Notes under the pieces: model-generated | Told to the model about the DNA's origin: nothing | The model's database searches: none | What the model saw: only the letters and a program-made list of their open reading frames with translations | Source of the DNA: Prescottella agglutinans | GTDB taxonomy: Bacteria; Actinomycetota; Actinomycetes; Mycobacteriales; Mycobacteriaceae | Reading direction: 5' to 3' | NCBI RefSeq assembly: GCF_004011865.1 | Contig: NZ_RKLP01000005.1 | Location: forward strand, 186,001 to 250,000 | DNA length: 64,000 bases | Translations under genes and position numbers: made by a program | Shown here: piece by piece, positions 46,671 to 56,027 of the stretch | How the letters are laid out: every line of letters starts with the position of its first letter | How positions within the stretch are numbered: the first letter of the stretch is position 1

Positions 46671-47801
46671 TCACTCGGGTCTCCGCCCCACCAGCAGCGC
46701 CGTCTCCCGGTGCAGGCGACCGAAGTTGTAGTACGCCGCGCACGCGCCCTCGGGCGAGACCATGCACGTCCCGATCGGGGTCTCGGGCGTGCACGCGGTG
46801 CCGAACACCTTGCACTCCCACGGCTTGATGACCCCCTTGAGGACCTCGCCGCACTGGCACGCCTTGGGATCGGCCACCCGGACGCCGGGCATCGAGAAGC
46901 GTTCCTCCGCGTCGAACTCGACGTAGTCGGGGTGGATCCGCAGCGCGCTCTGCGAGATGAACCCGAGTCCGCGCCATTCGAAGTGCGGTCGCAGCGCGAA
47001 GGTTTCGCTCATCAGCTTCAGCGCCTGCGTGTTGCCCTCGGGCCGGACGACGCGGATGTACTGGTTCTCCACCTCGCAGCGGCCCTCGCGGATCTGCTGC
47101 AGCAGCATGTGCACCGACGCGAGGATGTCGAGCGGTTCGAACCCCGCCACCACCATCGGCTTTCCGTACACCTCGGGGACGAACCGGTACGGCCGCAACC
47201 CCACCACCGTCGAGACGTGCCCGGGTCCGAGGAAGCCGTCGAGTCGCAGATCCGGGGACTCGAGGATCGCCTTGATCGGCGGCACGATCGTCACGTGGTT
47301 GCAGAAGATGCTGAAGTTCGTCACCCCCATCTGCCGGGCGCGCACCAGCGTCACCGCGGTGGACGGGGCGGTGGTCTCGAAGCCGACCGCGAAGAACACC
47401 ACCTGCTTGTCGGGGTGGTCGACGGCGATCTTGAGGGCGTCGAGCGGCGAGTACACGAATCGCACATCCGCACCACGGGCTTTCGCCTCGATGAGGTTGC
47501 CGTGCGATCCGGGCACCCGCATCATGTCGCCGAACGTCGTGAAGATGACGTCCGGCTGTTCGGCGAGGTACATCGCGTCGTCGACCCGGCCCATGGGGAT
47601 CACGCACACCGGGCACCCCGGACCGTGCACGAGTTCGACGGACGGCGGCAACAGGTGTTCGATGCCGTGCCGGTAGATGGTGTGGGTGTGGCCGCCGCAC
47701 ACCTCCATGAACTTGAACTCGTCGTCGCCGGCGAGTTCGGTGATGGACCGGACCAGCGCGCGGGCCGCCGCCGGGTCGCGGAATTCGTCCACGAATTTCA
47801 T
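46671..47801 (-). CDS. hypD: Hydrogenase maturation protein HypD
   Basis: 376-residue iron-sulfur protein that with HypC builds the Fe(CN)2CO unit. Conserved Cys motifs: EVCGGHTHTIYRHG, HGPGCPVCVIP (essential redox Cys), GFETTAPSTA, and the C-terminal cluster region CQCGEVLKG with FGTACTPETPIGTCMVS. ATG 47801 lies behind GGAGG. Upstream hypC is 25 bp away. Cytosolic. Confidence 0.96.
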   Translation of the reverse strand: MKFVDEFRDPAAARALVRSITELAGDDEFKFMEVCGGHTHTIYRHGIEHLLPPSVELVHGPGCPVCVIPMGRVDDAMYLAEQPDVIFTTFGDMMRVPGSHGNLIEAKARGADVRFVYSPLDALKIAVDHPDKQVVFFAVGFETTAPSTAVTLVRARQMGVTNFSIFCNHVTIVPPIKAILESPDLRLDGFLGPGHVSTVVGLRPYRFVPEVYGKPMVVAGFEPLDILASVHMLLQQIREGRCEVENQYIRVVRPEGNTQALKLMSETFALRPHFEWRGLGFISQSALRIHPDYVEFDAEERFSMPGVRVADPKACQCGEVLKGVIKPWECKVFGTACTPETPIGTCMVSPEGACAAYYNFGRLHRETALLVGRRPE

Positions 47802-47826
47802 GCTGCAACCTCCTTGTGCCCCGGCG

Positions 47827-48099
47827 TCAGTTGATACGCGAGGAATGGAACGCGTCGATCTCGTTCTCGTAGTCGGCGCCCATCTTCTGGACCTGGTCGA
47901 GGGTGAGCGCGGCCTCGGCCTCGTCGATCTTCGCCATCGCGAAGCCCACGTGGACCAGCACCCAGTCGCCCACCACGAGGCCGTCGTCGGCCAGCAGTCG
48001 CACACTGATGGTCCGCTGGACCCCGTTGACGTCCACCTTCGCCAGGTGCTGCTCCGTGTCGACCATCTGCACCACCTGGCCGGGAATGCCCAGACACAT
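47827..48099 (-). CDS. hypC: Hydrogenase maturation chaperone HypC (copy 1)
   Basis: 90 residues beginning MCLGIPGQVV; Cys2, exposed after Met removal, binds the iron unit. GDWVLVHVGFAMAKIDEAEA is the second conserved segment. It lies next to hypD, its partner. A second copy is at 53032-53289. Confidence 0.94.
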   Translation of the reverse strand: MCLGIPGQVVQMVDTEQHLAKVDVNGVQRTISVRLLADDGLVVGDWVLVHVGFAMAKIDEAEAALTLDQVQKMGADYENEIDAFHSSRIN

Positions 48100-48117
48100 G
48101 TCGTTTCCTCCTCTCGC

Positions 48118-49209
48118 TCAACAGATTCGCGGCAGCGGATCCCCCACCAGCATGTCCACGATCCGGCTGCCGCCGAACGCGGTGCGCAGCGCGACGATGC
48201 CCTCCGGTTCTGCCAGCACCTCCCCGACGACCGCGGCCTGCTCGCCGCCCGGACACGCACGCAGTGCCGCGAGCGCGGCATCGGTCTCCTCCGCGGCGAC
48301 GACCGCGACGAACTTGCCCTCGTTGGCGACGTACAGCGGATCGATGCCCAGCAGGTCACATGCGCCCGAGACCTGCGGCAGCACCGGCAGTGACTCCTCG
48401 TCGAGCACCACCGCCAGTCCGGTGGACTGGGCCAACTCGTTGCACACCGTGCCGACCCCGCCCCGGGTCGCGTCGCGCATCCACCGCGTCGACGGGGCCG
48501 CCTCGAGCAGCGCGTGGACCAGACCGTTGACCGGCGCCGTGTCGGACCGGATGTCCGCCTCGATCGCGAGTTCACCGCGCGCGAGCATGACGGCCATGCC
48601 GTGTTCGCCGATCGTGCCCGAGAGCAGCACCCGGTCGCCGGGCCGGACACACTCGGGTCCGAGTCGGCGGGTGACCGGCAGCGCGCCGACACCGGCGGTG
48701 CAGATGTAGACGCCGTCGGCCGCGCCCTTGCCGACCACCTTGGTGTCGCCGGTGACCACGTGCACCCCGGCCTGTGCAGCGGAATCCGCTATGTCCTGGA
48801 CGATTTCGCGTAGCAACGCGATCTCGAAGCCCTCCTCGATCACGAATGCGGCGGACAGCCATAACGGCCGTGCGCCGGTCACGGCGAGATCGTTGACGGT
48901 GCCGTGCACCGCGAGGTTCCCGATCGACCCGCCCGGGAACTGCAGGGGCTGTACCACGAACGAGTCGGTCGAGAACGCGATCCGCTCGCCCGCCGGCAGC
49001 GTCAGCGCGGCCGCGTCGCCCAACTGCTCGAGCTGCGGATTGCGCAGCGCCTCCACGAACACCGAGTCGACCAGCGCCGCCGACGATTTCCCGCCGGCGC
49101 CGTGGGCGAGCGTCACGACGTCCTCGAGGAGCCTGGGCCGGCGCTTGCGGAACGAGGCGATGCGGTCGAGGACCCGGTCCTCGCGTTCGGCGGCCGTCGT
49201 AGGTTCCAT
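48118..49209 (-). CDS. hypE: Hydrogenase maturation protein HypE
   Basis: 363-residue ATP-dependent dehydratase that converts the carbamoyl group on its terminal Cys to cyanide for the active-site iron. The AIR-synthase fold motifs LAHGAGGKSS, DAAAL and TRGGVGTVCNE are present, and the protein ends PRIC, so the essential C-terminal Cys363 is intact. Start ATG 49209 lies four bases from the stop of the SIS gene. Confidence 0.96.
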   Translation of the reverse strand: MEPTTAAEREDRVLDRIASFRKRRPRLLEDVVTLAHGAGGKSSAALVDSVFVEALRNPQLEQLGDAAALTLPAGERIAFSTDSFVVQPLQFPGGSIGNLAVHGTVNDLAVTGARPLWLSAAFVIEEGFEIALLREIVQDIADSAAQAGVHVVTGDTKVVGKGAADGVYICTAGVGALPVTRRLGPECVRPGDRVLLSGTIGEHGMAVMLARGELAIEADIRSDTAPVNGLVHALLEAAPSTRWMRDATRGGVGTVCNELAQSTGLAVVLDEESLPVLPQVSGACDLLGIDPLYVANEGKFVAVVAAEETDAALAALRACPGGEQAAVVGEVLAEPEGIVALRTAFGGSRIVDMLVGDPLPRIC

Positions 49210-49212
49210 CCG

Positions 49213-49908
49213 TCAATCCTCCTGGCTGTCGGTGGCGGGTCCGCCCGGTCTGTTCATGTGCTCCTGTGCGGCGCTCCAGAGCCGGTAGCCGACGAGCGCG
49301 TGACTCTCCTGGATGCGGTGGATGCTCTGCGATCGGATCGTGAAGCAGTAGTCCAGGTCGTCGCTCACCGCCATCCGGCCGCCGTCGTGTCCCGCGAATC
49401 CGATCGTGAGCAGACCGCGCCGCCGCGCTTCCGTCAGCGCGATCATCAGGTCGTCGGAATTCCCCGACGTCGACAGGGCGATCGCAATGTCGTGCGGGCC
49501 CGCGTGCGCGATGATCTGCCGGGAGAAGATCAGGTCGAAGCCGACGTCGTTGCCCAGCGCCGTCACCACGGCCTGGTCCGCGGCGAGCGACCACGCGGCG
49601 ACGGGCCGGCCCCGGGCCGGACGGCTGAACAGCGACGCGAGGGTGGCCGCGTCGGTGGAGCTGCCGCCGTTGCCGAACGTGTAGAGCCGACCCCCCTGCG
49701 CGAACCGCTCCGCCATCCGGCGCCCGGCCTCCTCGATCCCCGATCCCCACTCGACGGTCGAGTCCCGCTGCAGCCGAGCACTTTCCGCAGCCTTACCGCG
49801 GGCCGAGGCGGCGAGGTCGTCGAGCAGGGCGTCGGCACCCTCCTCGTGGGCGTCGATGAACGGGTACAGGAAATCCGTTCCCTCGGGGACTGGGGTCGGG
49901 CCGGTCAT
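49213..49908 (-). CDS. SIS-domain protein of the hydrogenase cluster (GmhA-like)
   Basis: 231 residues. The sugar-isomerase fold is shown by FGNGGSSTDAATLASLF and IALSTSGNSDDLMIAL, the phosphosugar-binding loops of the GmhA/DiaA group. AGGAGG precedes ATG 49908. Embedded between hypE and another SIS protein with ATGA overlap, so it probably serves hydrogenase maturation rather than heptose metabolism; lipopolysaccharide genes are absent. Role unproven. Confidence 0.8.
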   Translation of the reverse strand: MTGPTPVPEGTDFLYPFIDAHEEGADALLDDLAASARGKAAESARLQRDSTVEWGSGIEEAGRRMAERFAQGGRLYTFGNGGSSTDAATLASLFSRPARGRPVAAWSLAADQAVVTALGNDVGFDLIFSRQIIAHAGPHDIAIALSTSGNSDDLMIALTEARRRGLLTIGFAGHDGGRMAVSDDLDYCFTIRSQSIHRIQESHALVGYRLWSAAQEHMNRPGGPATDSQED

Positions 49909-50669
49909 CGCGGTACCTCCTCGTTCGGGTGGATGTCGAGGGGGATCCTGCTGATCGCGGCACCGCCGTGGACCAGCAGCAGGTCGTGGGCGGCGACGTC
50001 GCCGACGATCGTCGTGTCGACCCACTCCTCCCCGCCGGCCGTTCGGACGAGAGTGCCGTCGAGCGGATCCGACGGCGCCAGCACCACTTCCGCGAGTCGG
50101 CCCTCGTCGCTGCACGTGACGCACGCGTCGCCTTCGCACTCGACGCCCCCATCGGCGGGTGCCTGCACCAGCCCGGGGTGCTCGAAGCAGACGTGCGTCA
50201 GTTCCCACAGCAGGTGGTACATCAGCACGAACCGCCCGGTCGCGGGAACCATCGGATCGTCGGAGTCCACCCACAGGACGTGGGTGGACGCGCCGGGGCC
50301 GGGCCGCGGACCCGAGCCGATCCAGATCGTGTCCGCACCCCACGCCGGGGCCCGCCGCATGATGTCCCGCACCTGTGGTTGGTCGGCGGACGCCACCGCG
50401 AGGATCACGTCCCCGGGCCGGGTCGCGACGCGGCACTGCGCCACCGGGTCGGGTTCCACGAGCGAGACCGACGGCAGCGCCCGTTTGCCCACGATCACCG
50501 GGTGGACGAACTCGACCGCCACGTGATGGGCGTGCGGTTCCCACTGCGGCGAGACCACCCACAGGGTGGCGCCCGCCTGGAATCGACGCGCCAGGGCCAG
50601 GGCCGCGGCCGCCAGGTCCGCCGACAGCTCCCGGCCGATCAGTTCGACCGTCGCGTCACTCGTCGTCAT
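49905..50669 (-). CDS. SIS-like protein fused to a HypC-like domain
   Basis: 254 residues. The first about 165 residues resemble a degenerate SIS domain (LWVVSPQWEPHAHHVAVEFV, GDVILAVASADQ). The last 75 residues contain CEGDACVTCSDEGRLAEVV and HDLLLVHGGAAISRI, the pattern of HypC/HupF chaperones, but with Cys internal instead of at position 2. Overlaps both the downstream SIS gene and, by four bases, the upstream hypF. Likely an adaptor in metal-centre assembly; this is inference. Confidence 0.72.
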   Translation of the reverse strand: MTTSDATVELIGRELSADLAAAALALARRFQAGATLWVVSPQWEPHAHHVAVEFVHPVIVGKRALPSVSLVEPDPVAQCRVATRPGDVILAVASADQPQVRDIMRRAPAWGADTIWIGSGPRPGPGASTHVLWVDSDDPMVPATGRFVLMYHLLWELTHVCFEHPGLVQAPADGGVECEGDACVTCSDEGRLAEVVLAPSDPLDGTLVRTAGGEEWVDTTIVGDVAAHDLLLVHGGAAISRIPLDIHPNEEVPR

Positions 50670-53035
50670 GGTTGCACCTCGTCGATCGGATCGGTCCGGG
50701 AGCGACGCGCGAGCGTCGCGAGTCCCAGTGCGGCCTGCCCCAACGACAGTCCGCCGTCGTTCGCCGGCACCGACCGGTGCGTGAGCACCCGCAATCCCGC
50801 CGACTCCAGGCGGACCCGGACGAGCGCGGTCAGCAACCGGTTCTGGAACACCCCACCGGTCAGGCCCACCGTCGCCACCCCCGACCGCCGCGCAGTGTCG
50901 GCCGCGAGGCTCGCGGTCGCCGCCGCCAACGCACAGTGGAAGCCGAAGGCCAGTTCCGGCACCGGGACGCCCGCACGCATTCCCGTCACGAGTCCCCCCA
51001 CCAGCTCCGCGAGCTTCAGCTCGCCGCCCTCGATCCGCATCTCGATCGCCGCGGGCGTGCGGGCGGTGCGGGCGAGGGCTTCGAGTTCCACCGCGGCCTG
51101 GGCCTCGTAGCTGACCCGGTGCCGCACCCCCAGCACCGACGCGACACCGTCGAAGAGCCGACCGACGCTCGTCGTCCGCACGCAGCCCAGCCCGGTGTCG
51201 AGTTGCGCTGCCACCAGCCCACGTTCGTTCGCCGCCAGCGCGCGCAGGCACGGCAGTTCCTCTGCCGCCGCGGTGTCCAGGCCCACCTCGTGCAACAGCG
51301 CCAACGCGACACGGGCCGGGTTGCGCACCGCGACGTCGCCACCGGGCAGCGTGAACGGCTGCAGGTGTCCGACGCGGTCGGCGTCGAGCAGGTCCTCCCC
51401 GACCAGCAGCATCTCCCCGCCCCACACGGTGCGGTCGCAGCCGTAGCCGGTGCCGTCATACGCGATGCCCAGCAGGGGCGTCCCCACCATGCGGTGTTCG
51501 GCGACCAGCGCCGCGACGTGGGCGTGGTGGTGCTGGACCGTGCGCAGGTCGATGCCCTCGCGTTCGCTGAACTCCTCGGCCCAACTGCGCGTCGAGTACC
51601 CCGGATGGTCGTCGGCGACGACCAGTTCGGGCCGGACGTCGTGCAGCGCGGACAGTTGCGCGACGGAGTCGTCGAACGCGCGCCGACTCTCGAGGCTGCC
51701 CATGTCGCCGAGATGCCCGGAGCAGAAGGCGAAGTCCTGCCGGGTGAGGCAGAAGGTGTTCTTCACCTCGGCACCCACCGCGAGCACGGTCGGGCCGGGA
51801 CGGTCCAGCAGCACGGGCAGCGGCGCGTACCCGCGGGAGCGTCGGATCGGCGACACCGCGCCGTCGACGACCGTGAGCACCGAGTCCTCGCACGGCACGG
51901 CGATGTCGCGGTCGTGCATCAGGAACACGTCCGCGATGCCGGACAGTCGCTCGCGCGCATCGGCGTTGTCGAAGCACAGCGGTTCGCCGCCGAGATTGCC
52001 CGACGTCATCACCAGCAGTTCCGGCGGCGGGACGGCGCTGCCGGGCACCGGCGCGAACAGCAGGTGGTGCAGCGGCGCGTAGGGCAGCAGGATCCCGATC
52101 TCGTCGAGCCCCGGAGCGACATCGGCCGCCACCTCGGATCGGGTCTTCCTGCGCAGCAGCACGATCGGACGCGCGGCGCTGCGCAGCACATCGGCCTCGG
52201 CGGTTCCGACGTCACACACCCGGCGTGCGGTGTCGACGTCGGCCGCCATCACGGCGAACGGCTTGGCGGGCCGCTGCTTCCGCTCCCGCAGCCGCCGAAC
52301 GGCGTCGGGATCGGTTGCGTCGCAGGCCAGATGGAATCCACCGATACCCTTGATCGCGACGATGCCACCCGACGCGATCTCCTGCTGCACCCGCTCGAGG
52401 ACGGCGTCGTCGCCGTCGATGCGCGCGCCGGCGGCCTCCGCGTGGATCCGCGGCCCGCAGTCCGGACAGCAGATCGGCTGCGCGTGGTACCGGCGGTCGG
52501 TGGGATCGGCGTACTCGCGGGCGCACCGCGGACACATCGGGAACCGCGCCATCGTGGTCGCCGGCCGGTCGTAGGGCAGGTCCGTGACGACCGTGAACCG
52601 CGGCCCGCAGTTGGTGCAGTTCACGAACGGGTGCCGGTACCGCCGGTCGGCCGGGTCGGCCATCTCCCGCGCGCAGTCGGCGCAGATCCCGACGTCGGGC
52701 GGGACCAGGGTCCGGGCACCCGGGGTGTGCAGGCTCGGCACGATCCGGAACGTGTCGTCCCCGCGCGGCAGCGCCGGTTCGACGGTCACGTCCACCACCA
52801 CCGCGAGCGGTGGTGCATCGCGCCGCAGCCCGATCGTGAACTCCGCCAGTGCGTCCGGTCGGCCCTCGACCTCGATGAACACGCACACCTCGTCGTTTCC
52901 GCAGTGCCCGGTGAGGCCCAACCGCTCGGCCAGCCGCGCCACGAACGGCCGGAAACCCACGCCCTGCACCACCCCACGGACCGTCACCCGGTGCCGCTGC
53001 TTCGCGGCCCGGTCGGTGAACGCCTCGGCGGTCAC
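50666..53035 (-). CDS. hypF: Carbamoyltransferase HypF
   Basis: 789 residues. It makes the carbamoyl group for the cyanide ligands from carbamoyl phosphate and ATP and passes it to HypE. Domains in order: acylphosphatase (VRGVVQGVGFRPFV), two zinc-finger pairs (CADCAREMADPADRRY and CPRCAREYADPTDRRY with NCTNCGPRF and CCPDCGPRI), YrdC-like domain (IGGFHLACDAT), and Kae1-like domain (VQHHHAHVAALVAEH). GTG 53035 overlaps the hypC copy 2 stop. Confidence 0.96.
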   Translation of the reverse strand: MTAEAFTDRAAKQRHRVTVRGVVQGVGFRPFVARLAERLGLTGHCGNDEVCVFIEVEGRPDALAEFTIGLRRDAPPLAVVVDVTVEPALPRGDDTFRIVPSLHTPGARTLVPPDVGICADCAREMADPADRRYRHPFVNCTNCGPRFTVVTDLPYDRPATTMARFPMCPRCAREYADPTDRRYHAQPICCPDCGPRIHAEAAGARIDGDDAVLERVQQEIASGGIVAIKGIGGFHLACDATDPDAVRRLRERKQRPAKPFAVMAADVDTARRVCDVGTAEADVLRSAARPIVLLRRKTRSEVAADVAPGLDEIGILLPYAPLHHLLFAPVPGSAVPPPELLVMTSGNLGGEPLCFDNADARERLSGIADVFLMHDRDIAVPCEDSVLTVVDGAVSPIRRSRGYAPLPVLLDRPGPTVLAVGAEVKNTFCLTRQDFAFCSGHLGDMGSLESRRAFDDSVAQLSALHDVRPELVVADDHPGYSTRSWAEEFSEREGIDLRTVQHHHAHVAALVAEHRMVGTPLLGIAYDGTGYGCDRTVWGGEMLLVGEDLLDADRVGHLQPFTLPGGDVAVRNPARVALALLHEVGLDTAAAEELPCLRALAANERGLVAAQLDTGLGCVRTTSVGRLFDGVASVLGVRHRVSYEAQAAVELEALARTARTPAAIEMRIEGGELKLAELVGGLVTGMRAGVPVPELAFGFHCALAAATASLAADTARRSGVATVGLTGGVFQNRLLTALVRVRLESAGLRVLTHRSVPANDGGLSLGQAALGLATLARRSRTDPIDEVQP

Positions 53036-53289
53036 GGTGCCCCGTCTCCGTCGTCCCGCGGACGGCCCATCAACTCCAGACCCGCCATGGCCCGTTCGGC
53101 GCCCTCCCGGTCGACGCGCTCCACCGCGAATCCCATGTGGATCACGATCCAGTCGCCGGGGGCGAGCACAGTGTCCTCGAGCATCCCGATGTTGACCTTG
53201 CGCTCCTTCCCCTCGACGTCGACCAGCGCGAGCTGGCCGCCGTAGCCGTCGAGCAGTCGGACCACCCGCCCGGGGATTCCCAGACACAT
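53032..53289 (-). CDS. hypC: Hydrogenase maturation chaperone HypC (copy 2)
   Basis: 85 residues, MCLGIPGRVVRLL with Cys2 in place, and GDWIVIHMGFAVERVD. It differs from copy 1 in the middle and tail. Located between the maturation protease and hypF; it may be the chaperone dedicated to the large subunit, with the other working with HypD. Confidence 0.93.
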   Translation of the reverse strand: MCLGIPGRVVRLLDGYGGQLALVDVEGKERKVNIGMLEDTVLAPGDWIVIHMGFAVERVDREGAERAMAGLELMGRPRDDGDGAP

Positions 53290-53292
53290 CGC

Positions 53293-53832
53293 TCAGCCCT
53301 CCGTCTCGTCGACCGGACCACCGACCGCCGCCGGACCGAACCCGGACACGACCGCCAGCACCTCGTCCGCGGCGTCGTCCACCGCCGCGGCGACCGGCGC
53401 GGACAGCCCGATCCCCTCGTCGACGCACGCCGCCTGGCAGCCGACGACGACGGTGCGTGGGAGTCGTCCGCCCAGCGCGGCGAGGCTCGCGAACACCGCG
53501 CCCGGATCCATGCCGTGCGCGTCGAGTCGAGGGGCAGCGCCGGGGTCGTCCGGGCCGACCTCGAACACCCGGACGTCGCCCGGCCGGCCGCGGTCCGGAA
53601 CCGCGTCCACGAGAACCAGCGCGTCCCAGTCGTCGAGCAGGTCGTACGCCAGGTGCATCCCACGGATGCCGTAGTCGACCGCACGGACGCCGTCGGGCAG
53701 CGCGGCGGATGCCCGCCCGGACACCAAGGCGTGCAGCACCTCCGGGCCGAAGCCGTCGTCGCCGAGGAAGATGTTGCCGATTCCGGCGACCAGGATCCTC
53801 GGCGGCGACGCCGCGGGCGACGCGGGCGTCAT
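53293..53832 (-). CDS. Hydrogenase maturation endopeptidase (HyaD/HybD family)
   Basis: 179 residues. GIGNIFLGDDGFGPEV is the nickel-sensing N-terminal signature, with a second acidic region (VDYGIRGMHLAYDL) and Asp in LVLVDAV. It removes the C-terminal extension of the large subunit after nickel insertion. The large subunit here has a 22-residue tail after its last metal motif, consistent with a substrate for this enzyme. Confidence 0.92.
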   Translation of the reverse strand: MTPASPAASPPRILVAGIGNIFLGDDGFGPEVLHALVSGRASAALPDGVRAVDYGIRGMHLAYDLLDDWDALVLVDAVPDRGRPGDVRVFEVGPDDPGAAPRLDAHGMDPGAVFASLAALGGRLPRTVVVGCQAACVDEGIGLSAPVAAAVDDAADEVLAVVSGFGPAAVGGPVDETEG

Positions 53833-53836
53833 CTCG

Positions 53837-53956
53837 TCACATCCGGCGCATGCGCAGGTAGCGCTGCATGTCCGGGATCGACCGCACCCCGATCCACACG
53901 CCTGCCGCGGCGACCGCCGCGAACAGCACCGTAGACACCATTCCGATTGCCCTCAT
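53837..53956 (-). CDS. Small membrane protein, 39 residues (DUF6893-like)
   Basis: ATG 53956 overlaps the preceding stop (ATGA). The product begins MRAIGMVSTVLFAAVAAAGV and ends with a basic tail (PDMQRYLRMRRM), a single membrane helix with positive C-terminus. I recall such proteins in actinobacteria as DUF6893 (from memory). In a hydrogenase operon it may help to anchor the complex to the membrane. Confidence 0.75.
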   Translation of the reverse strand: MRAIGMVSTVLFAAVAAAGVWIGVRSIPDMQRYLRMRRM

Positions 53957-55380
53957 GACCGATTCTCCTCTCGCTCGTTCGCCGGATCGGCCTGCGAATC
54001 GAGTGGTTCCACTTCGTCGGGCGCGAAGTACAGGTAGCGGCCGTACCAGTCGTGCAGTTCGGCGGCCGGATCGTCGAGGATGACGACACCCACGTGCGTG
54101 CCGCCGTCGACGTCGGCGTGCACGGTGGCGACCCGGGCGACCTGGCCGGTGAAGAACAGATCCTGCGCGTCCGCCCGCCGCGAGGGCCGCAGCCGCACCA
54201 GGCTGCCCTTCGCGATCCGCACCCCGTCGACGACCACGCCGTCGGCCTCGGGCCGAACGCTGTTGTCGGCGGCTGGATCCCACCACGGCACGTCGTCGGG
54301 CACCTCGGGAACGAGTCCGCCGGGGGTGACGAACGTCGGGGGCTCTGCCGGTCCGGTGTCGAAGGCGCGCGGGTCGCGCAGTGCACCGTGCAACCGCTGC
54401 ATGTCCGACGCCGACATGCCGTCGCAGCGGTCGATGATCTGCGCCGCCAGCGGATCGGTCGCGCGGGCCTGCGCCTTCTCCTCGTCCGTCAGTGTCATCA
54501 CCCGGAGGGTGAGGATCTCGTCGATCTCGGTGGCGTCGAACAGGTCTCCGCCGCTCTCCTCGGCGACCCGCGGGTGGTCGTAGAGAATGATCGGCGACGC
54601 CAGGACGACGTCGCTGGTGCCGGGGGCGTCCCGGTCCCCGGCCAGGACCGGGTAGCAGCGATGCTGCCGGCACCCGGCCGCGGCGTCGGCGAGGCGGTCG
54701 GGCGGCTCGAGCAGCGACACGAAGCGGGCGTCGCGGGCCGCGAGGAGCAGGTGCGCACCGATGAGCGAGTGGCGAATCGCAATGTCTTTCACGGGCACCC
54801 CGGGCGCGACGACGTCGTCCAGGACGGTCTCGTTGCGCACGTCGACGGTCAGTCGCACCGCGTCGCCGATGGGTGCCGCTGTCAACTCGACCCGGCCGCG
54901 GACCGGGAACCGTGTCCGCACCAGGCGGCCGGCCGGACCGAGATCCTCGACGTCCGCGCCGCCCGGCACCCGGACGTCCCGGCCGACGCCGTCCTGCAGG
55001 TCCGCCACCCCGAACGCGCCGAGTGCGATCTCCACCTCCACGGCCTCGTCCCAGCTCACCCACGTCCGACCGTCGACGACGAGTTCGGGGACCGCCTCGA
55101 ATCCGGCCCCCCGTGTCGCCTCCACGGTCCGTACCTGCAACTGCAGGAAACGCAGCACCGGTTCGACGACACCGTCGTCACGGTCGAGCACGCACTCGAC
55201 GCGCATCGTCGAATCCTCGCCCACTCCACGGTCGGCGGCGCCGACCGGCCCGAGGACACCGAACTGCCAGCGCGACTGGTTCTTCCGCGACGTGGAACGG
55301 TACGGGTACAGCAGGTAGCCCTCGTACAGGACGGCGTCGGCCACCGCCCGCAGCCGGGCCAGATCGTCGAGTCCGGTCAC
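53953..55380 (-). CDS. Hydrogenase-cluster protein of unknown function, 475 residues
   Basis: GTG 55380 gives MTGLDDLARLRAVADAVLYE then GYLLYPYRSTSRKNQSRWQF. The body is rich in beta strands, with VELTAAPIGDAVRLTVDVRN and SPIILYDHPRVAEESGGDLFDATEIDEIL. No signal peptide, no Cys cluster, no transmembrane part. It overlaps the DUF6084-type gene upstream and the small membrane gene downstream by four bases each. Probably specific to this hydrogenase type. Function unknown. Confidence 0.78.
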   Translation of the reverse strand: MTGLDDLARLRAVADAVLYEGYLLYPYRSTSRKNQSRWQFGVLGPVGAADRGVGEDSTMRVECVLDRDDGVVEPVLRFLQLQVRTVEATRGAGFEAVPELVVDGRTWVSWDEAVEVEIALGAFGVADLQDGVGRDVRVPGGADVEDLGPAGRLVRTRFPVRGRVELTAAPIGDAVRLTVDVRNETVLDDVVAPGVPVKDIAIRHSLIGAHLLLAARDARFVSLLEPPDRLADAAAGCRQHRCYPVLAGDRDAPGTSDVVLASPIILYDHPRVAEESGGDLFDATEIDEILTLRVMTLTDEEKAQARATDPLAAQIIDRCDGMSASDMQRLHGALRDPRAFDTGPAEPPTFVTPGGLVPEVPDDVPWWDPAADNSVRPEADGVVVDGVRIAKGSLVRLRPSRRADAQDLFFTGQVARVATVHADVDGGTHVGVVILDDPAAELHDWYGRYLYFAPDEVEPLDSQADPANEREENRS

Positions 55381-56027
55381 GTCGCCACCTCCCCCGCGGC
55401 CTCGAGCAGTTCGGTCACGGCCTGGTCGATGCCGGGCAGACCGCGGGCGGCCTTGTACCGCATCAGCGCGGCGATGGTGTCGTGGTCCAGGCGCAGCCAC
55501 CCGGTCGACGGGAAGTTCTGCCGCACGGTCTCGCGCCACACGTCGACGGGCAGGTCGAACTGCGCCTCCCGATCCCACGGGACCTGCTCGACCCCGAACC
55601 CCTTGGTCCCCTTCGTGAACACCGTGCCGCTGAACAGGAAGCTCAGCGGGACCGTTCCGTCCGCGTCGCCCTCCAACGCGTGCAGGTACTTCGACGCCGT
55701 GACCTCGAAGTCGTAGGTGCACGGCAGCACCAGTTCGGTCACGCACTCGCCGGTGAACCCCGGTACCGTCGCCGTGGCGTGCAGCCACGGGAACGTCGAG
55801 AGGGTCGTCGCCCACCGCTCGCGGGGACCGAACAGGTCGAGCAGTCCCGCCTCCTCGGTGTCCGAGTAGCGGCGGCGCCGCGGCTCGATCCGGATCTGGC
55901 ACCGCAGGGCGAGCGCGTGCACGGTGGCGCCGGTCGACTCGGCGATGCGCACGCGGGCGATCAGGTTGGGGGTCACCGCGAACGGTTCGGGGCCCACCGA
56001 GAGCACCGCGAAGTCCAGGGCCGTCAC
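55377..56027 (-). CDS. Hydrogenase-cluster protein of unknown function (DUF6084-like)
   Basis: 216 residues, start GTG 56027: MTALDFAVLSVGPEPFAVTP. Central motifs: CQIRIEPRRRRY, TYDFEVTASKYLHALEGD and FLFSGTVFT. Overlaps neighbours on both sides by four bases. I recall the family as DUF6084 beside actinobacterial hydrogenases (from memory). No catalytic residues are evident. Confidence 0.75.
   Translation of the reverse strand: MTALDFAVLSVGPEPFAVTPNLIARVRIAESTGATVHALALRCQIRIEPRRRRYSDTEEAGLLDLFGPRERWATTLSTFPWLHATATVPGFTGECVTELVLPCTYDFEVTASKYLHALEGDADGTVPLSFLFSGTVFTKGTKGFGVEQVPWDREAQFDLPVDVWRETVRQNFPSTGWLRLDHDTIAALMRYKAARGLPGIDQAVTELLEAAGEVAT

Noticed and set aside
50375-53245. A 956-codon plus-strand open frame
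   Set aside because: Antisense to hypF and neighbours; Arg/His/Pro-rich translation without motifs, an effect of high GC.
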